A stretch of 64,000 bases of DNA from assembly GCF_017573505.1 (NCBI RefSeq), contig NZ_JAGEOJ010000001.1, forward strand, positions 372,001 through 436,000, read 5' to 3'. Position numbers and translations under genes: made by a program. This stretch comes from Actinomadura barringtoniae (GTDB lineage: Bacteria; Actinomycetota; Actinomycetes; Streptosporangiales; Streptosporangiaceae). Below are positions 41,034 to 49,352 of the stretch, one piece after another. Below the pieces are notes generated by a model. The model searched no databases and was not told the DNA's origin. It worked only from the letters and a program-made list of their open reading frames with translations. Positions within the stretch are counted from its first letter, which is position 1; every line of letters starts with the position of its first letter.

Positions 41034-41250
41034 CCTGCGCCGCCCCACCACGCCGCCCCACCACGCGTCCCGCCGCCCGACCCGCCGCCCGACCCGCCTC
41101 CGGCGCGCCACGGCCCGGCCGCCTGACCCGCCTCCGGGGTGCCGCGGGCCACACGGTTGGATGGAATGCGCCAGGTCGCCCGGACGCTGAAGCGGATGCC
41201 CGACCCGGCACCCCAGATGGTCTACAACGCGTAAGGAAGAAGGACACACG

Positions 41251-42921
41251 ATGTCCACCCAGGCCGACGCCGCCCGGCTGCTGGTCCGCACCCTCGAGGC
41301 CGAAGGCGTCGAGTACGTCTTCGGTATCCCGGGCGAGGAGAACATCCACTTCGTCGACGCCCTCAACGATTCCTCGATCCGCTACATCCTCGTCCGCCAC
41401 GAGCAGGGCGCGGCCTTCATGGCCGAGATCTACGGCCGCCTGACCGGCAAGGCCGGGGTCGCCTCCGCCACGCTCGGCCCGGGCGCCATCAACCTTCAGC
41501 TCGGCGTCGCCGACGCCACCACCAACTCCACGCCCGTCGTCGCGATCTCCGCCCAGGTCGGGCTGGACCGCATCTACAAGGAGTCCCACCAGATCGTCGA
41601 CCTGGTGTCGCTCTTCCGGCCGATCACCAAGTGGTCCGAGCTGGCGCCGACCGCCGAGGCCCTGCCCGAGATGGTCCGCAAGGCGTTCAAGACCGCGCAG
41701 ACCGAGCGGCCGGGCGCCGTCTACCTGGCGATCCCCGAGGACGTCGAGTCCGCGAAGGTCGACGCGGCGCTGAAGCCGCTGAAGGTGAACGTCGTCCGCC
41801 CGCAGGAGCCCTCCCCCGCGCAGATCGCCCGCGCCGCCGACGTGATCGCGCTCGCCCGGCAGCCGATCATCCTGGCCGGCCACGGCGCCACCCGGGCGCA
41901 CGCGGGCCACGCGCTGGTGCACTTCTCCGAGCAGCTCGGCCTGCCGGTCGCCACCACGTTCAACGGCAAGGGCGTCTTTCCCGACGACCACCGCAACGCG
42001 CTCGGCGCGGTCGGCTTCATGCGCCACGACTACGTCAACTTCGGCTTCGACGAGGCGGACGTGCTGATCGCGGTCGGGTACGAGCTCCAGGAGTTCGACC
42101 CGGTCAAGATCAACCCCCACTCGGACAAGAAGATCATCCACATTCACCAGTTCCCGGCCGAGGTGGACGACCACTACCCGGTCGAGGTCGGCATCCAGGG
42201 CGACATCTCCCGCACCCTGCACACCCTCGCCGACTCGGTGCACCGCCGCTTCCCTGAGCCTCTCTCAACCACGGGCGGCACCGGCCGCAAGATCCGCGAG
42301 CTGATGGCCGAGGAACTGCGCCAGGGCAAGGCCGACGACGCCTTCCCGCTGTCGCCGCGCCGCATCGTCGCCGACGTCCGCGAGGCCATGGGCCGCGAGG
42401 ACATCGTGCTCGCCGACACCGGCGCGGTGAAGATGTGGATGGCCCGCATGTACCCGACGTACGAGCCGAACACGCTGCTGGTCTCCAACGGCCTGTCCTC
42501 GATGGGCTTCTCGGTGCCCGGCGCGCTCGCCGCCAAGCTCGCCCACCCCGAACGCAGGGTGCTGGCCGCGACCGGCGACGGCGCGTTCCTGATGAACTCC
42601 CAGGAGCTCGAGACCGCCGTCCGCGAGAACATCCCGATCACGGTGCTGATCTGGGAGGACGACGCGTACGGCCTGATCGAGTGGAAGATGGACCTGGAGA
42701 TGGGCCGCAACTCCCACATCAAGTTCACCAACCCCGACTTCGTGAAGTACGCGGAGAGCTTCGGGGCCAAGGGCTACCGCGTCACCTCCGCGGGCGAGCT
42801 GCTGCCGACGCTGCGCAAGGCGCTGGACGACGACGGCGTCTCGGTCGTCACCGTCCCGGTCGACTACTCGCACAACCTGCAGCTGACCAGCAAGCTCGGC
42901 GAGCTCACCGGCCCGTTCTGA
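41251..42921 (+). CDS. alsS: Acetolactate synthase, catabolic (AlsS-like) ThDP enzyme
   Basis: The 556-residue protein has the ThDP family order. The N-terminal domain carries the catalytic Glu in YILVRHEQGAAFMAEIYGRL. The C-terminal ThDP-binding motif is ATGDGAFLMNSQELETAVREN and IWEDDAYGLIEWK. The FAD-binding signature of anabolic IlvB is weak and no small-subunit gene follows, so it resembles FAD-independent AlsS, which condenses two pyruvates to acetolactate for acetoin formation. GGAAGAAGG precedes the ATG. No acetolactate decarboxylase gene is adjacent. A strong terminator follows. Confidence 0.88.
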   Translation: MSTQADAARLLVRTLEAEGVEYVFGIPGEENIHFVDALNDSSIRYILVRHEQGAAFMAEIYGRLTGKAGVASATLGPGAINLQLGVADATTNSTPVVAISAQVGLDRIYKESHQIVDLVSLFRPITKWSELAPTAEALPEMVRKAFKTAQTERPGAVYLAIPEDVESAKVDAALKPLKVNVVRPQEPSPAQIARAADVIALARQPIILAGHGATRAHAGHALVHFSEQLGLPVATTFNGKGVFPDDHRNALGAVGFMRHDYVNFGFDEADVLIAVGYELQEFDPVKINPHSDKKIIHIHQFPAEVDDHYPVEVGIQGDISRTLHTLADSVHRRFPEPLSTTGGTGRKIRELMAEELRQGKADDAFPLSPRRIVADVREAMGREDIVLADTGAVKMWMARMYPTYEPNTLLVSNGLSSMGFSVPGALAAKLAHPERRVLAATGDGAFLMNSQELETAVRENIPITVLIWEDDAYGLIEWKMDLEMGRNSHIKFTNPDFVKYAESFGAKGYRVTSAGELLPTLRKALDDDGVSVVTVPVDYSHNLQLTSKLGELTGPF

Positions 42922-42932
42922 CCGAACGGCGC

Positions 42933-42990
42933 CCATCGGCGCGTCCCACCGGCGCGTCCCACCGGCGCGCTCCACCGGCGCGTCCGATCG
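42933..42990. repeat. 14-bp tandem repeats after alsS
   Basis: Four copies of CGGCGCGTCCCACC with small changes lie between the alsS stop and its terminator. The 14-bp period is non-coding. Confidence 0.75.
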
Positions 42991-43003
42991 GCGACCATCG
43001 GCG

Positions 43004-43056
43004 GCCCGCTCGGCCTCCCTTCGCGGGGAGCGCCGGGCGGGTCGTCCCGATTTTTT
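43004..43056 (+). terminator. Intrinsic terminator of alsS
   Basis: A GC-rich stem formed by GCCCGCTCGGCCTCCC and GGGGAGCGCCGGGCGGG with a TTCGC loop is followed by TTTTTT at 43051-43056. Confidence 0.8.
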
Positions 43057-43122
43057 GATCATGACGGCATAGGTTCGCGTCCGCGGGCGGTCGTAGAGGG
43101 TGACCGCGCATTCGGAGGCGAT

Positions 43123-43335
43123 GTGAGCGACGAGCACCCTCGTTCGAGGTTCGGCCGGTTTCTGGAGTGGCTGACTCCCGAGGCCAGGGACGACGACTGG
43201 CTGGATCCCGGCGACGACGAGCCGGACGGGCCGGACGGGCCCACCAGCCCGACCGGCCTGGCCGAGCGGGTGGCGGCGCTGGAGGCCGAGATCCACGGCC
43301 TGAAGGAGGGTTCGCTCCCGGCCGTCCCGGAGTAA
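43123..43335 (+). CDS. Small acidic hypothetical protein (70 aa)
   Basis: GTG 43123 follows GGAGG with three to four bases spacing. The protein is acidic with a Pro/Asp/Gly-rich middle (DDDWLDPGDDEPDGPDGP) and ends in a short heptad-like helix (GLAERVAALEAEIHGLK) that could form a coiled coil. No family recognised. Confidence 0.55.
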   Translation: MSDEHPRSRFGRFLEWLTPEARDDDWLDPGDDEPDGPDGPTSPTGLAERVAALEAEIHGLKEGSLPAVPE

Positions 43336-43378
43336 CGTGGCGACGAGGATCATGTCCGGCGACCGGAGGACCCCTCCC

Positions 43379-43591
43379 ATGCAGAACGACGATCGTTGCG
43401 TCGAGACCGGCGGTCTCGAGTCGCTTCTCCGGGTGAAGGTCACCAAGGGCTCGCGCGAGCCGAGGACCACGCTCGGGGACCTGCTCGGCCTGATCAGCGG
43501 CATCCGTACCGGCCACCACGGCCGCCTGGACGTCGGTGACCCGCCCGGGTCCGCGTGCCGCGGCTGGGGAACGGCGCCCGGCAAGCGATGA
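43379..43591 (+). CDS. Small hypothetical protein (70 aa)
   Basis: I choose ATG 43379 because GGAGG lies nine bases upstream. The product starts MQNDDRCVETGGLESLLRVK and has a central hydrophobic segment (TLGDLLGLISGI) and a Gly-rich end. No recognised domain. It lies 44 bases after the preceding small gene and may share its transcript. Confidence 0.45.
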   Translation: MQNDDRCVETGGLESLLRVKVTKGSREPRTTLGDLLGLISGIRTGHHGRLDVGDPPGSACRGWGTAPGKR

Positions 43592-43649
43592 CTTTCGCGG
43601 GGGACGCGAGTCTTCTTCTGTGCAAGGAGTGAATGGACAGAGGAGCCGC

Positions 43650-44228
43650 ATGAACCCCGATCTCGGGTCCGCCACCCGCACGCTGGCCGAGCTGGTCGCC
43701 GCGGTGACCGACGAGCAGCTGGCGCTCAGCACGCCGTGCCCCGCCTACACGGTCGCCGACCTGCTGGACCATGTCGACGGCGTCACGCTGGCGTTCCGCA
43801 TGGCGGCGGAGAAGACCTTCGCGCCCGGCTCGCCGCCGCCGGAGGTCGACGCCTCGCGGCTCGGCGACGACTGGCGGACGCGCATCCCCGAACGGCTGGC
43901 GGCGCTCGCGGAGGCCTGGCGCAAGCCCGACGCCTGGGAGGGCATGACCGAGGCGGGCAACGTCACGCTGCCGGGCGCGGTCGGCGGCCGGGTCGCGCTG
44001 AACGAGGTCGTCGTGCACGGCTGGGACATCGCCCGCGCGATCGGCGCGGACTACCGCGTCGACGACGCGACGGCCGAGGCCTGCCTGGCGTTCATCGTGC
44101 CCGCGACCGCCGACTCCGACCCGGGGCCCGACGGCGCCTTCGGCCCTCCGGTCGAGGTCGCGGCGGACGCGCCCGTGCTCGACCGCCTCGTCGGCGCGAA
44201 CGGCCGCGACCCCGACTGGCAGCGCTGA
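43650..44228 (+). CDS. TIGR03086/maleylpyruvate-isomerase-N (DinB-like) metal-dependent protein
   Basis: ATG 43650 follows AGAGGAG. The 192-residue protein has the four-helix-bundle pattern of the MDMPI/DinB superfamily. ALSTPCPAYTVADLLDHVDG carries the first His, and VALNEVVVHGWDIARAIG carries the second, as in the actinobacterial TIGR03086 family. Such proteins bind a divalent metal and may act as thiol-dependent (mycothiol) transferases; the reaction here is unknown. It converges on a methyltransferase gene. Confidence 0.88.
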   Translation: MNPDLGSATRTLAELVAAVTDEQLALSTPCPAYTVADLLDHVDGVTLAFRMAAEKTFAPGSPPPEVDASRLGDDWRTRIPERLAALAEAWRKPDAWEGMTEAGNVTLPGAVGGRVALNEVVVHGWDIARAIGADYRVDDATAEACLAFIVPATADSDPGPDGAFGPPVEVAADAPVLDRLVGANGRDPDWQR

Positions 44229-44246
44229 CCGCCGGGCCGTTCGGCG

Positions 44247-45047
44247 TCATGCGCGGCAGATGATCTCGCCGTGCGTGACGCTGTACCAGCCGTCCTCGGC
44301 GGCGGCCCACTGCTTCCAGCCGTCGTAGATGCGCTGCAGGTCCTCGCGCGTGGCGTGGCCCCCGGCGACCGCGTGGTCGGCGACCGAGGAGTTCAGGAGG
44401 CGGCCGCCCCATGACTCGCTCCACCACTCGCGTTCCTCGGGCGTGGAGTAGCACCAGGTGGACGAGCTGGCGGCGACGTCGGTGAAGCCCGCGCGCATCG
44501 CCCATGCCTTCAGCATCCGGCCGCCGTTGGGCTCGCCGCCGTTGCCGCGCGCGACCGCGTAGTAGACCGGCAACCAGTCGTCCATGCCGGGCGGGCTCGG
44601 GTACCAGATCATGGCGCCGAAGTCGGCGTCGCGGGCCGCGACGATCCCGCCCGGCTTGCACACGCGCCGCATCTCCTCCAGCGCGTGTACGGGGTCACCG
44701 ACGTGCTGCAGCACCTGGTGGGCGTGCACGACGTCGAAGGTGTCGTCGGCGAAGCTCAGCGCGTGGACGTCCTCCGCGGCGAACGAGACGTTCCGCAGCC
44801 CGCGCGCCTCGATCTCGGCCCGCGCCTTGGCCAGGACCTCCTCGGAGGAGTCGGCCGCGGTCACGGCGGCGACGCGTTCGGCGATCCCGGCGGTGATCGT
44901 GCCCGGGCCGCAGCCGATGTCCAGGACGGTGTCCTCCGGCCGCAGGTGCTCGATGAGGTAGGCCGCCGAGTTCTCGACCGTGCGCCAGCTGTGCGCGCTC
45001 AGCACGGTCGTGTGGAAGCCGTGCGTGTACGTCGCCTGCGTGGACAT
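44247..45047 (-). CDS. SAM-dependent class I methyltransferase (UbiE/MenG-like)
   Basis: I start at ATG 45047, eight bases after AGAGG; GTG 45056 and ATG 45053 lie upstream in frame. The 266-residue protein has motif I DTVLDIGCGPGTITAGIA, motif II/III FDVVHAHQVLQHVGDP and the post-motif RVCKPGGIVAARDAD. An aromatic-rich C-terminal region (WYPSPPGMDDWLPVYYAVAR) probably forms the substrate pocket. The target cannot be predicted. It lies next to a FAD monooxygenase gene with which it may be co-transcribed, 41 bases apart. Confidence 0.88.
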   Translation of the reverse strand: MSTQATYTHGFHTTVLSAHSWRTVENSAAYLIEHLRPEDTVLDIGCGPGTITAGIAERVAAVTAADSSEEVLAKARAEIEARGLRNVSFAAEDVHALSFADDTFDVVHAHQVLQHVGDPVHALEEMRRVCKPGGIVAARDADFGAMIWYPSPPGMDDWLPVYYAVARGNGGEPNGGRMLKAWAMRAGFTDVAASSSTWCYSTPEEREWWSESWGGRLLNSSVADHAVAGGHATREDLQRIYDGWKQWAAAEDGWYSVTHGEIICRA

Positions 45048-45088
45048 CGACATCACCTCTCAAGCCGTCGGTTCCGATGTCCTCGACA

Positions 45089-46291
45089 CTAGACCCTCTT
45101 CTCATCATCTGAGAACTGTGTCTTGCTATTTGAGACGTAGGTGGGCAGCGGCGTCACCTTCCTGGGCGCCATGATCCGTTCCATCCCCGCCAGCGGAAGG
45201 CGCGCGACCAGGTTGCGGACGCGCATGCCGAGACGGGTCCGCGGCACCATCAGCCGGACGTTGGGCCCGATCTGCTGCTTGCGCGTGACGAGCTCCCGCT
45301 GACCCTCCTCGTACCGGCGGAACGCGGCCTCGTGGTCACCGCCCGCCATGGCGAGCTCGATCGCGAGCCGGTAGGCGCCGGTCAGCGCCAGCTCGGCGCC
45401 GGCGCCGGACGCCGGTGAGGCGCAGTAGGCCGCGTCACCCACCAGCACCACACGGCCGGACGACCACGACTCCATCCGGACCTGGCTGAGCGAGTCGAAG
45501 TACATGGCGGGGTCGGCCAGGGCGCTGGCGAGCAGCCCTTGCGTGTGCCAGGACGAGACGTCCGCGAACTGCTCGCGCAGCATCGCCCGCTGCTGCTCCA
45601 GGTCCCGGTGGTCGTAGTCCACCTCCGGGCTGCGGTAGATGAAGTAGGCCTTGGCCTGCGCGTGGTTACCCGAGCGGTAGACGCCGGCCATCTTGCCGGG
45701 CAGGTTGTGAACGGTCATCTGCCGGTCCACGCCCAGGCTCGCGTCGGCGTTGGCGAACGCGAAGTAGTGGTCGCGGTGCTGGAGGAAACGCGACTCCGGC
45801 CCGAACGCCAGCCGCCGCACGTTGGAGTGGAGCCCGTCGGCCCCGACGACCAGCTCGAACCGCCGCTCCAGACCGCTCTCGAACGTGACCGTGACGCCCT
45901 CGGCATCCTGGTCCAGGGCCTGGATGGAGTCGCCGAAGAGGTACTCGACGTCGGTCGCCGCGTGTAGCAGCCCGACGAGGTCGCCGCGCATGATCTCGAC
46001 CTCGCCGGTCGCGTTCTTGGCCTTGATCGCGTCGATGTCGATCCGGGCCTGGTCGCGCCCGGCGCCGTTCACGAACGTCATCGCGCCGACGTCGGCGGCG
46101 CGGGCCCGCACGTCGGCCATGAGCCCCATCCGCTCCACGACCTCGATCGCCTGGTCCCGCACGTCCACGCCCTGGCCGCCCTCACGCAGCCCCGGCGCCC
46201 GCTCGACCACGGTCGGCGTGAACCCGTGCCGCGCCAGCCAGTGCGCCAGCGTCAGTCCCGCGATGCTCGCTCCAGAGATCAGAACCCTCAT
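45089..46291 (-). CDS. FAD-dependent aromatic-hydroxylase-like monooxygenase
   Basis: The 400-residue protein is a PHBH-fold flavoprotein. It has the GxGxxG-like MRVLISGASIAGLTLAHWLA, the DG motif LVVGADGLHSNVRRL and the GD motif GRVVLVGDAAYCASPASG. Members hydroxylate aromatic compounds or inactivate antibiotics such as tetracycline and rifamycin. ATG 46291 follows GAGGAGG. The last ~15 codons (SNSKTQFSDDEKRV) are AT-rich and unlike the rest of the gene. The divergent TetR gene and TGACC-N3-GGTCA palindromes suggest inducible control. Confidence 0.9.
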   Translation of the reverse strand: MRVLISGASIAGLTLAHWLARHGFTPTVVERAPGLREGGQGVDVRDQAIEVVERMGLMADVRARAADVGAMTFVNGAGRDQARIDIDAIKAKNATGEVEIMRGDLVGLLHAATDVEYLFGDSIQALDQDAEGVTVTFESGLERRFELVVGADGLHSNVRRLAFGPESRFLQHRDHYFAFANADASLGVDRQMTVHNLPGKMAGVYRSGNHAQAKAYFIYRSPEVDYDHRDLEQQRAMLREQFADVSSWHTQGLLASALADPAMYFDSLSQVRMESWSSGRVVLVGDAAYCASPASGAGAELALTGAYRLAIELAMAGGDHEAAFRRYEEGQRELVTRKQQIGPNVRLMVPRTRLGMRVRNLVARLPLAGMERIMAPRKVTPLPTYVSNSKTQFSDDEKRV

Positions 46292-46324
46292 GTCGTCCTC
46301 CTCGGCCGTTGTGCCGTCTCATTT

Positions 46325-46396
46325 CTGACCATCGGTCAGTGAATGAGACTCTAAACGGCAGACCGCCGGTCAGTCAATGGCGATATAATTTGAGAC
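46325..46396. promoter_or_regulatory. Two TGACC-N3-GGTCA operators and a TATAAT promoter
   Basis: CTGACCATCGGTCAG (46325-46339) is a perfect palindrome, and CAGACCGCCGGTCAG (46359-46373) is a close copy. A consensus TATAAT (46384-46389) ends seven bases before the TetR GTG, giving a leaderless transcript; the second operator covers its -35 region. TTTGAGAC lies between -10 and start codon. Confidence 0.7.
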
Positions 46397-47161
46397 GTGA
46401 AGGACGACACCCGCACGCGCATCCTCGAGGTCGCACTCGACCTCTTCGCCTCCCGCGGCTTCCACGCGACCTCCCTACGGGAGATCGCCGAGCGGCTCGG
46501 CCTCACCAAGACCGCGGTGCTCTACCACTTCCCGAGCAAGCAGGACATCGTGTCGGCGCTGGCAGAACCGCTGCTGCGCGACATGAAGGCTGCGCTCGAC
46601 GCCGCCACCCGGCTGGACGATCCCATCGAACGGCGCTGGGCGGTCATCGAGGGCCTGCTGGAGGTCTGGCTGACGCATCGCGGCCTGCTCCGCATGCAGA
46701 CCCAGGACCTCGCGCTCGCCGCCGACGGCCCCGTCTTCGAGAGCTTCCGCGACACAGCCGTCCAGGCCGAACACCTCATCGCCGGTCCGGACCCCGACCT
46801 GGCTGCACGCGTGCGCGCCGTGCAGGCGTTCGCCGTGCTGAGCGACCCCGTCGTGATGCTCGCCGACGAGTCCGCCGAGGCGCTCCGGCCCGTCGTCCTT
46901 GAGGGCGTTCAGCGGCTGCTCGCCGAGACTCCCCCGCCCCGTTCGGCCCCTCGCCCGCAGCCCGAGCCACCTGCGAAGACACCCCTCCCGCCACCGGCGA
47001 AGCCCGGCCGCGGGCGCGGGCGCCCGGCGGCGATGAACGACGAGATGATCGAGCGGGCGCGGCGGATGCACGCCTCGGGCGAGCACGGCGCCGAGGAGAT
47101 CGCGAGGGCCCTGGGCGTCTCACGGGCGACCGTCTACCGCCATCTCGGCCAGCCCAATTGA
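46397..47161 (+). CDS. TetR-family regulator with an additional C-terminal resolvase-type HTH
   Basis: Residues 1-50 are a TetR HTH: KDDTRTRILEVALDLFASRG, then ATSLREIAERLGLTKTAVLY and HFPSKQDIVSALAEP. The middle is a TetR ligand domain. After a Pro-rich linker the C-terminal ~45 residues read GRGRGRPAAMNDEMIERARR, then GAEEIARALGVSRATVYRHL. This is the HTH of serine recombinases and Tn3-type resolvases (HTH_7). Two DNA-binding domains in one TetR protein is unusual. It starts leaderless at GTG 46397 and probably regulates itself and the divergent monooxygenase. Confidence 0.9.
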   Translation: MKDDTRTRILEVALDLFASRGFHATSLREIAERLGLTKTAVLYHFPSKQDIVSALAEPLLRDMKAALDAATRLDDPIERRWAVIEGLLEVWLTHRGLLRMQTQDLALAADGPVFESFRDTAVQAEHLIAGPDPDLAARVRAVQAFAVLSDPVVMLADESAEALRPVVLEGVQRLLAETPPPRSAPRPQPEPPAKTPLPPPAKPGRGRGRPAAMNDEMIERARRMHASGEHGAEEIARALGVSRATVYRHLGQPN

Positions 47162-47169
47162 GAGACTAA

Positions 47170-47202
47170 TTTTGAGACAGTTCTGAGGCGGTTCTGAGAC
47201 GG
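47170..47202 (+). promoter_or_regulatory. Three 11-bp direct repeats (TTYTGAGRCRG) between TetR and the serine hydrolase
   Basis: TTTTGAGACAG, TTCTGAGGCGG and TTCTGAGACGG follow one another with an exact 11-base period, about one helical turn, 66 bases before the next gene. Such phasing is typical of a regulator array. Confidence 0.5.
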
Positions 47203-47267
47203 GAGGTCATCCAACTCTCAGGATCGGCTCAGCCGCGTTCCAGGTTGGCGGTCGACGCTCTGGGCGC

Positions 47268-48272
47268 ATGAGAATCAGGCATGCCGTCCTTCGTTCGCGC
47301 CCCGTGCGCTCGCGCATCGTGCGTGCGGGCGTCGTGCGTGCGGGCGTCGTGCGTGCGGGCGTCGTGCGTGCGGGCGTCGTGCGTGTCTGCGGCGCGCTGC
47401 TCGCGGCGGTGGCGATGGTGGGCCTGACCGCCGACTCCGCCGACAGCCCCGAACCCGGCGCGGCGTACTACCTGTACTGGCTGGCCGCGGCGCCGACGCA
47501 GACGCAGCCCACCCCGAAGGAGACCGCCACGCCCTCCCCCACGTGGTCGTCGGCGGATCGCAAGCGGCTCAGCAAGCAGGTGGCCGCCTACCTCGCCGAA
47601 CGCGGCCGCGACGGCGACCTCGCGGTGGCCGTACGGGATGTGAAGAGCGGCGCCGCGTTCTCCTACGGCGGCGGCCTGCGGCCCGCGACCGCGAGCATCG
47701 TGAAGGTCGACATCCTGATGGCGCTGCTGCTGCGTCACGGCCTCAGCACCACCGAGAGGTCGCTGGCCGAGAACATGATCCGGCACAGCGACAACGCGTC
47801 GACGACCGCGCTCTGGAACGCGCTCGGCGGCGGTGACGCGCTCGCCAAGGCCAATCGCCGCTTCGGCCTGAAGAGCACCGTCCCCGGCCCCGGCGGCGCG
47901 TGGGGATCGACCACGACGAGCGCCGCCGACCAGGTCAGGCTGCTGAACGCGCTGACCTCGTCGAAGAGCCCGCTGTCGGCGGCCAGGCGCCGCTACGTGC
48001 TGGGCCTCATGGGCTCGGTCGCGACCGACCAGGCCTGGGGCGTGAGCGCCGGCGCCGCGGACGGCGACGACGTGGCGCTCAAGAACGGCTGGCTGCCCCG
48101 TACCGTCGACGGCGGTGCATGGACGATCAACAGCATCGGCCGGATCAGCGGAGACGACCACGACTACCTGATCGCGGTCGTCTCCCGCGGTCATCCCTCG
48201 ATGGCCGCGGGGGTGGCGACGGTCGAGCACGTCGCCACCCTCGTGACCCACGCGCTCGGGCGCGCGGCCTGA
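47268..48272 (+). CDS. Secreted class A beta-lactamase-like serine hydrolase
   Basis: The 334-residue protein has an N-terminal signal region whose basic n-region consists of tandem VRAGV pentapeptides (15-bp repeats), followed by the hydrophobic core ALLAAVAMVGLTADS. After a Pro/Thr linker comes the catalytic domain: SxxK as TASIVKVDILMAL, the SDN triad in MIRHSDNAS, and a KTG equivalent KNGW. The classical ExxLN omega-loop Glu is not evident, so true beta-lactam hydrolysis is uncertain. A cell-wall or ester hydrolase role is possible. Confidence 0.85.
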   Translation: MRIRHAVLRSRPVRSRIVRAGVVRAGVVRAGVVRAGVVRVCGALLAAVAMVGLTADSADSPEPGAAYYLYWLAAAPTQTQPTPKETATPSPTWSSADRKRLSKQVAAYLAERGRDGDLAVAVRDVKSGAAFSYGGGLRPATASIVKVDILMALLLRHGLSTTERSLAENMIRHSDNASTTALWNALGGGDALAKANRRFGLKSTVPGPGGAWGSTTTSAADQVRLLNALTSSKSPLSAARRRYVLGLMGSVATDQAWGVSAGAADGDDVALKNGWLPRTVDGGAWTINSIGRISGDDHDYLIAVVSRGHPSMAAGVATVEHVATLVTHALGRAA

Positions 48273-48278
48273 TCGCCG

Positions 48279-48509
48279 TCAGGCGGCCAGGGCGACGCGA
48301 CGCGGCGCGACCAGCGGGCGGGGAGCCGGGACGGGCTCCACCGCGGCGAGCTTGCGGGCGAGCGGAGCCACCCGGGTGTCGGTCTCGTGGATCTCGGTAT
48401 AGGCGTTCAGCGCGAGGTGGGCAGGCGAGTAGGTGAGCCAGGGCTCGATCAGGGTCCGCTCGGCGGGCCCCGCGAGCCAAGGTCCGGAAAGGTGGAACGT
48501 CGCTATCAT
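48279..48509 (-). CDS. Small hypothetical protein (76 aa)
   Basis: ATG 48509 follows AAGGGGC. The product starts MIATFHLSGPWLAGPAERTL and has an aromatic-rich middle (EPWLTYSPAHLALNAYTEIH), then an Ala/Pro/Val-rich tail. No family recognised. Its stop lies six bases from that of the serine hydrolase. A TACCA-N2-TGGTA palindrome upstream suggests control by the neighbouring TetR protein. Confidence 0.5.
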   Translation of the reverse strand: MIATFHLSGPWLAGPAERTLIEPWLTYSPAHLALNAYTEIHETDTRVAPLARKLAAVEPVPAPRPLVAPRRVALAA

Positions 48510-48552
48510 GCCGCTGCCCCTTCCTGCTGCACCGGCTGTCGCCGGGCGGTGA

Positions 48553-48746
48553 TACCAGGTGGTACGGATCGAACAGCTCTCTGGTTCGACGATTGATTCC
48601 CGTTGCACAAGTGACGCTACCCACCACGTCTGACACTTCTGATCTGCGAATACGGGCCGGATGCGGACGGCTCCAGCGCGTTTACGCGGCGGGCTCGCGG
48701 GCTAGGAGCAGTTCGGCGGCGAGGCCTGCGCGGATACCACGCGGTA
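48553..48746. promoter_or_regulatory. Pair of TACC-type palindromes flanking the TetR intergenic region
   Basis: TACCAGGTGGTA (48553-48564) and TACCACGCGGTA (48735-48746) share GATACCA(G/C)G(T/C)GGTACG context. The first lies upstream of the minus-strand small gene, the second 16 bases before the TetR ATG. They look like operators through which TetR controls both genes. Nothing else is supported in this 250-base gap. Confidence 0.5.
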
Positions 48747-48761
48747 CGCGACACTGGACGC

Positions 48762-49352
48762 ATGGTCGCCGAAAGCAAGGCTCCCCTCGGGCGTCCGCGC
48801 GATCCGCGGGTGGACGCGGCGGCCCTGCGCGCCACCCGAGAGCTGTTGTGCGAGCTCGGATACGCCGACACCACCATCGACCGGATCGCTCGCCGCGCCC
48901 GCGTGAGCCGTACGGCGATCTACCGGCGCTGGCCGTCCAAGGCGCTGATCGTTCACGAGGCGGTGTTCCCGCCCGCGGACAACCGGCTGCACGTGGCCGC
49001 ATGCGGCAACCTGGAAACCGATCTCCGCGAGCTGGTGACGGGCGCCGTCGCGCTTTTCGGACGCCCCGAAGTCGTGGCCGCGCTGCCCGGTCTGATGGCG
49101 GACGCGGCGGCCGACGAACGGCTGCGCCAGGCGTTCCGCGCGGGCCTGGAGGCCTCCGCCGGAAACGAGCTGGCCCGGCTCCTCGACGAGGCGAGGAGCC
49201 GGGGTGAGGTGCGTTCGGGTGTGACCGCGGGAACCCTCATGCACCTGGTCGCGGGGACCCTGCTGGTCCGCGCGGTGGCCTGGGGCACGGACGAGCTGGA
49301 CCCGCTAGCCGACGAGCTCAGCGATCTCCTGCTCCACGCCTGCCGCGGCTGA
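48762..49352 (+). CDS. TetR-family transcriptional regulator
   Basis: A 196-residue TetR protein: ALRATRELLCELGYADTTID, then RIARRARVSRTAIYRRWPSK, the canonical HTH with the YRRWPSK ending. The C-terminal domain is of TetR_C type. The start has no ribosome site. The gene converges on the MFS gene, and the reading frames overlap by 48 bases at their 3' ends, where the MFS gene carries tandem repeats. Confidence 0.9.
   Translation: MVAESKAPLGRPRDPRVDAAALRATRELLCELGYADTTIDRIARRARVSRTAIYRRWPSKALIVHEAVFPPADNRLHVAACGNLETDLRELVTGAVALFGRPEVVAALPGLMADAAADERLRQAFRAGLEASAGNELARLLDEARSRGEVRSGVTAGTLMHLVAGTLLVRAVAWGTDELDPLADELSDLLLHACRG

Noticed and set aside
41166..41234. 22-codon leader peptide before alsS
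   Set aside because: It has no run of Leu, Val or Ile codons and no attenuator follows it at the right distance; a ribosome site before it is not convincing.
48569..48589. TCGAAC ... GTTCGA as a second LexA box
   Set aside because: The half-sites are 9 bases apart; a LexA box needs 4.
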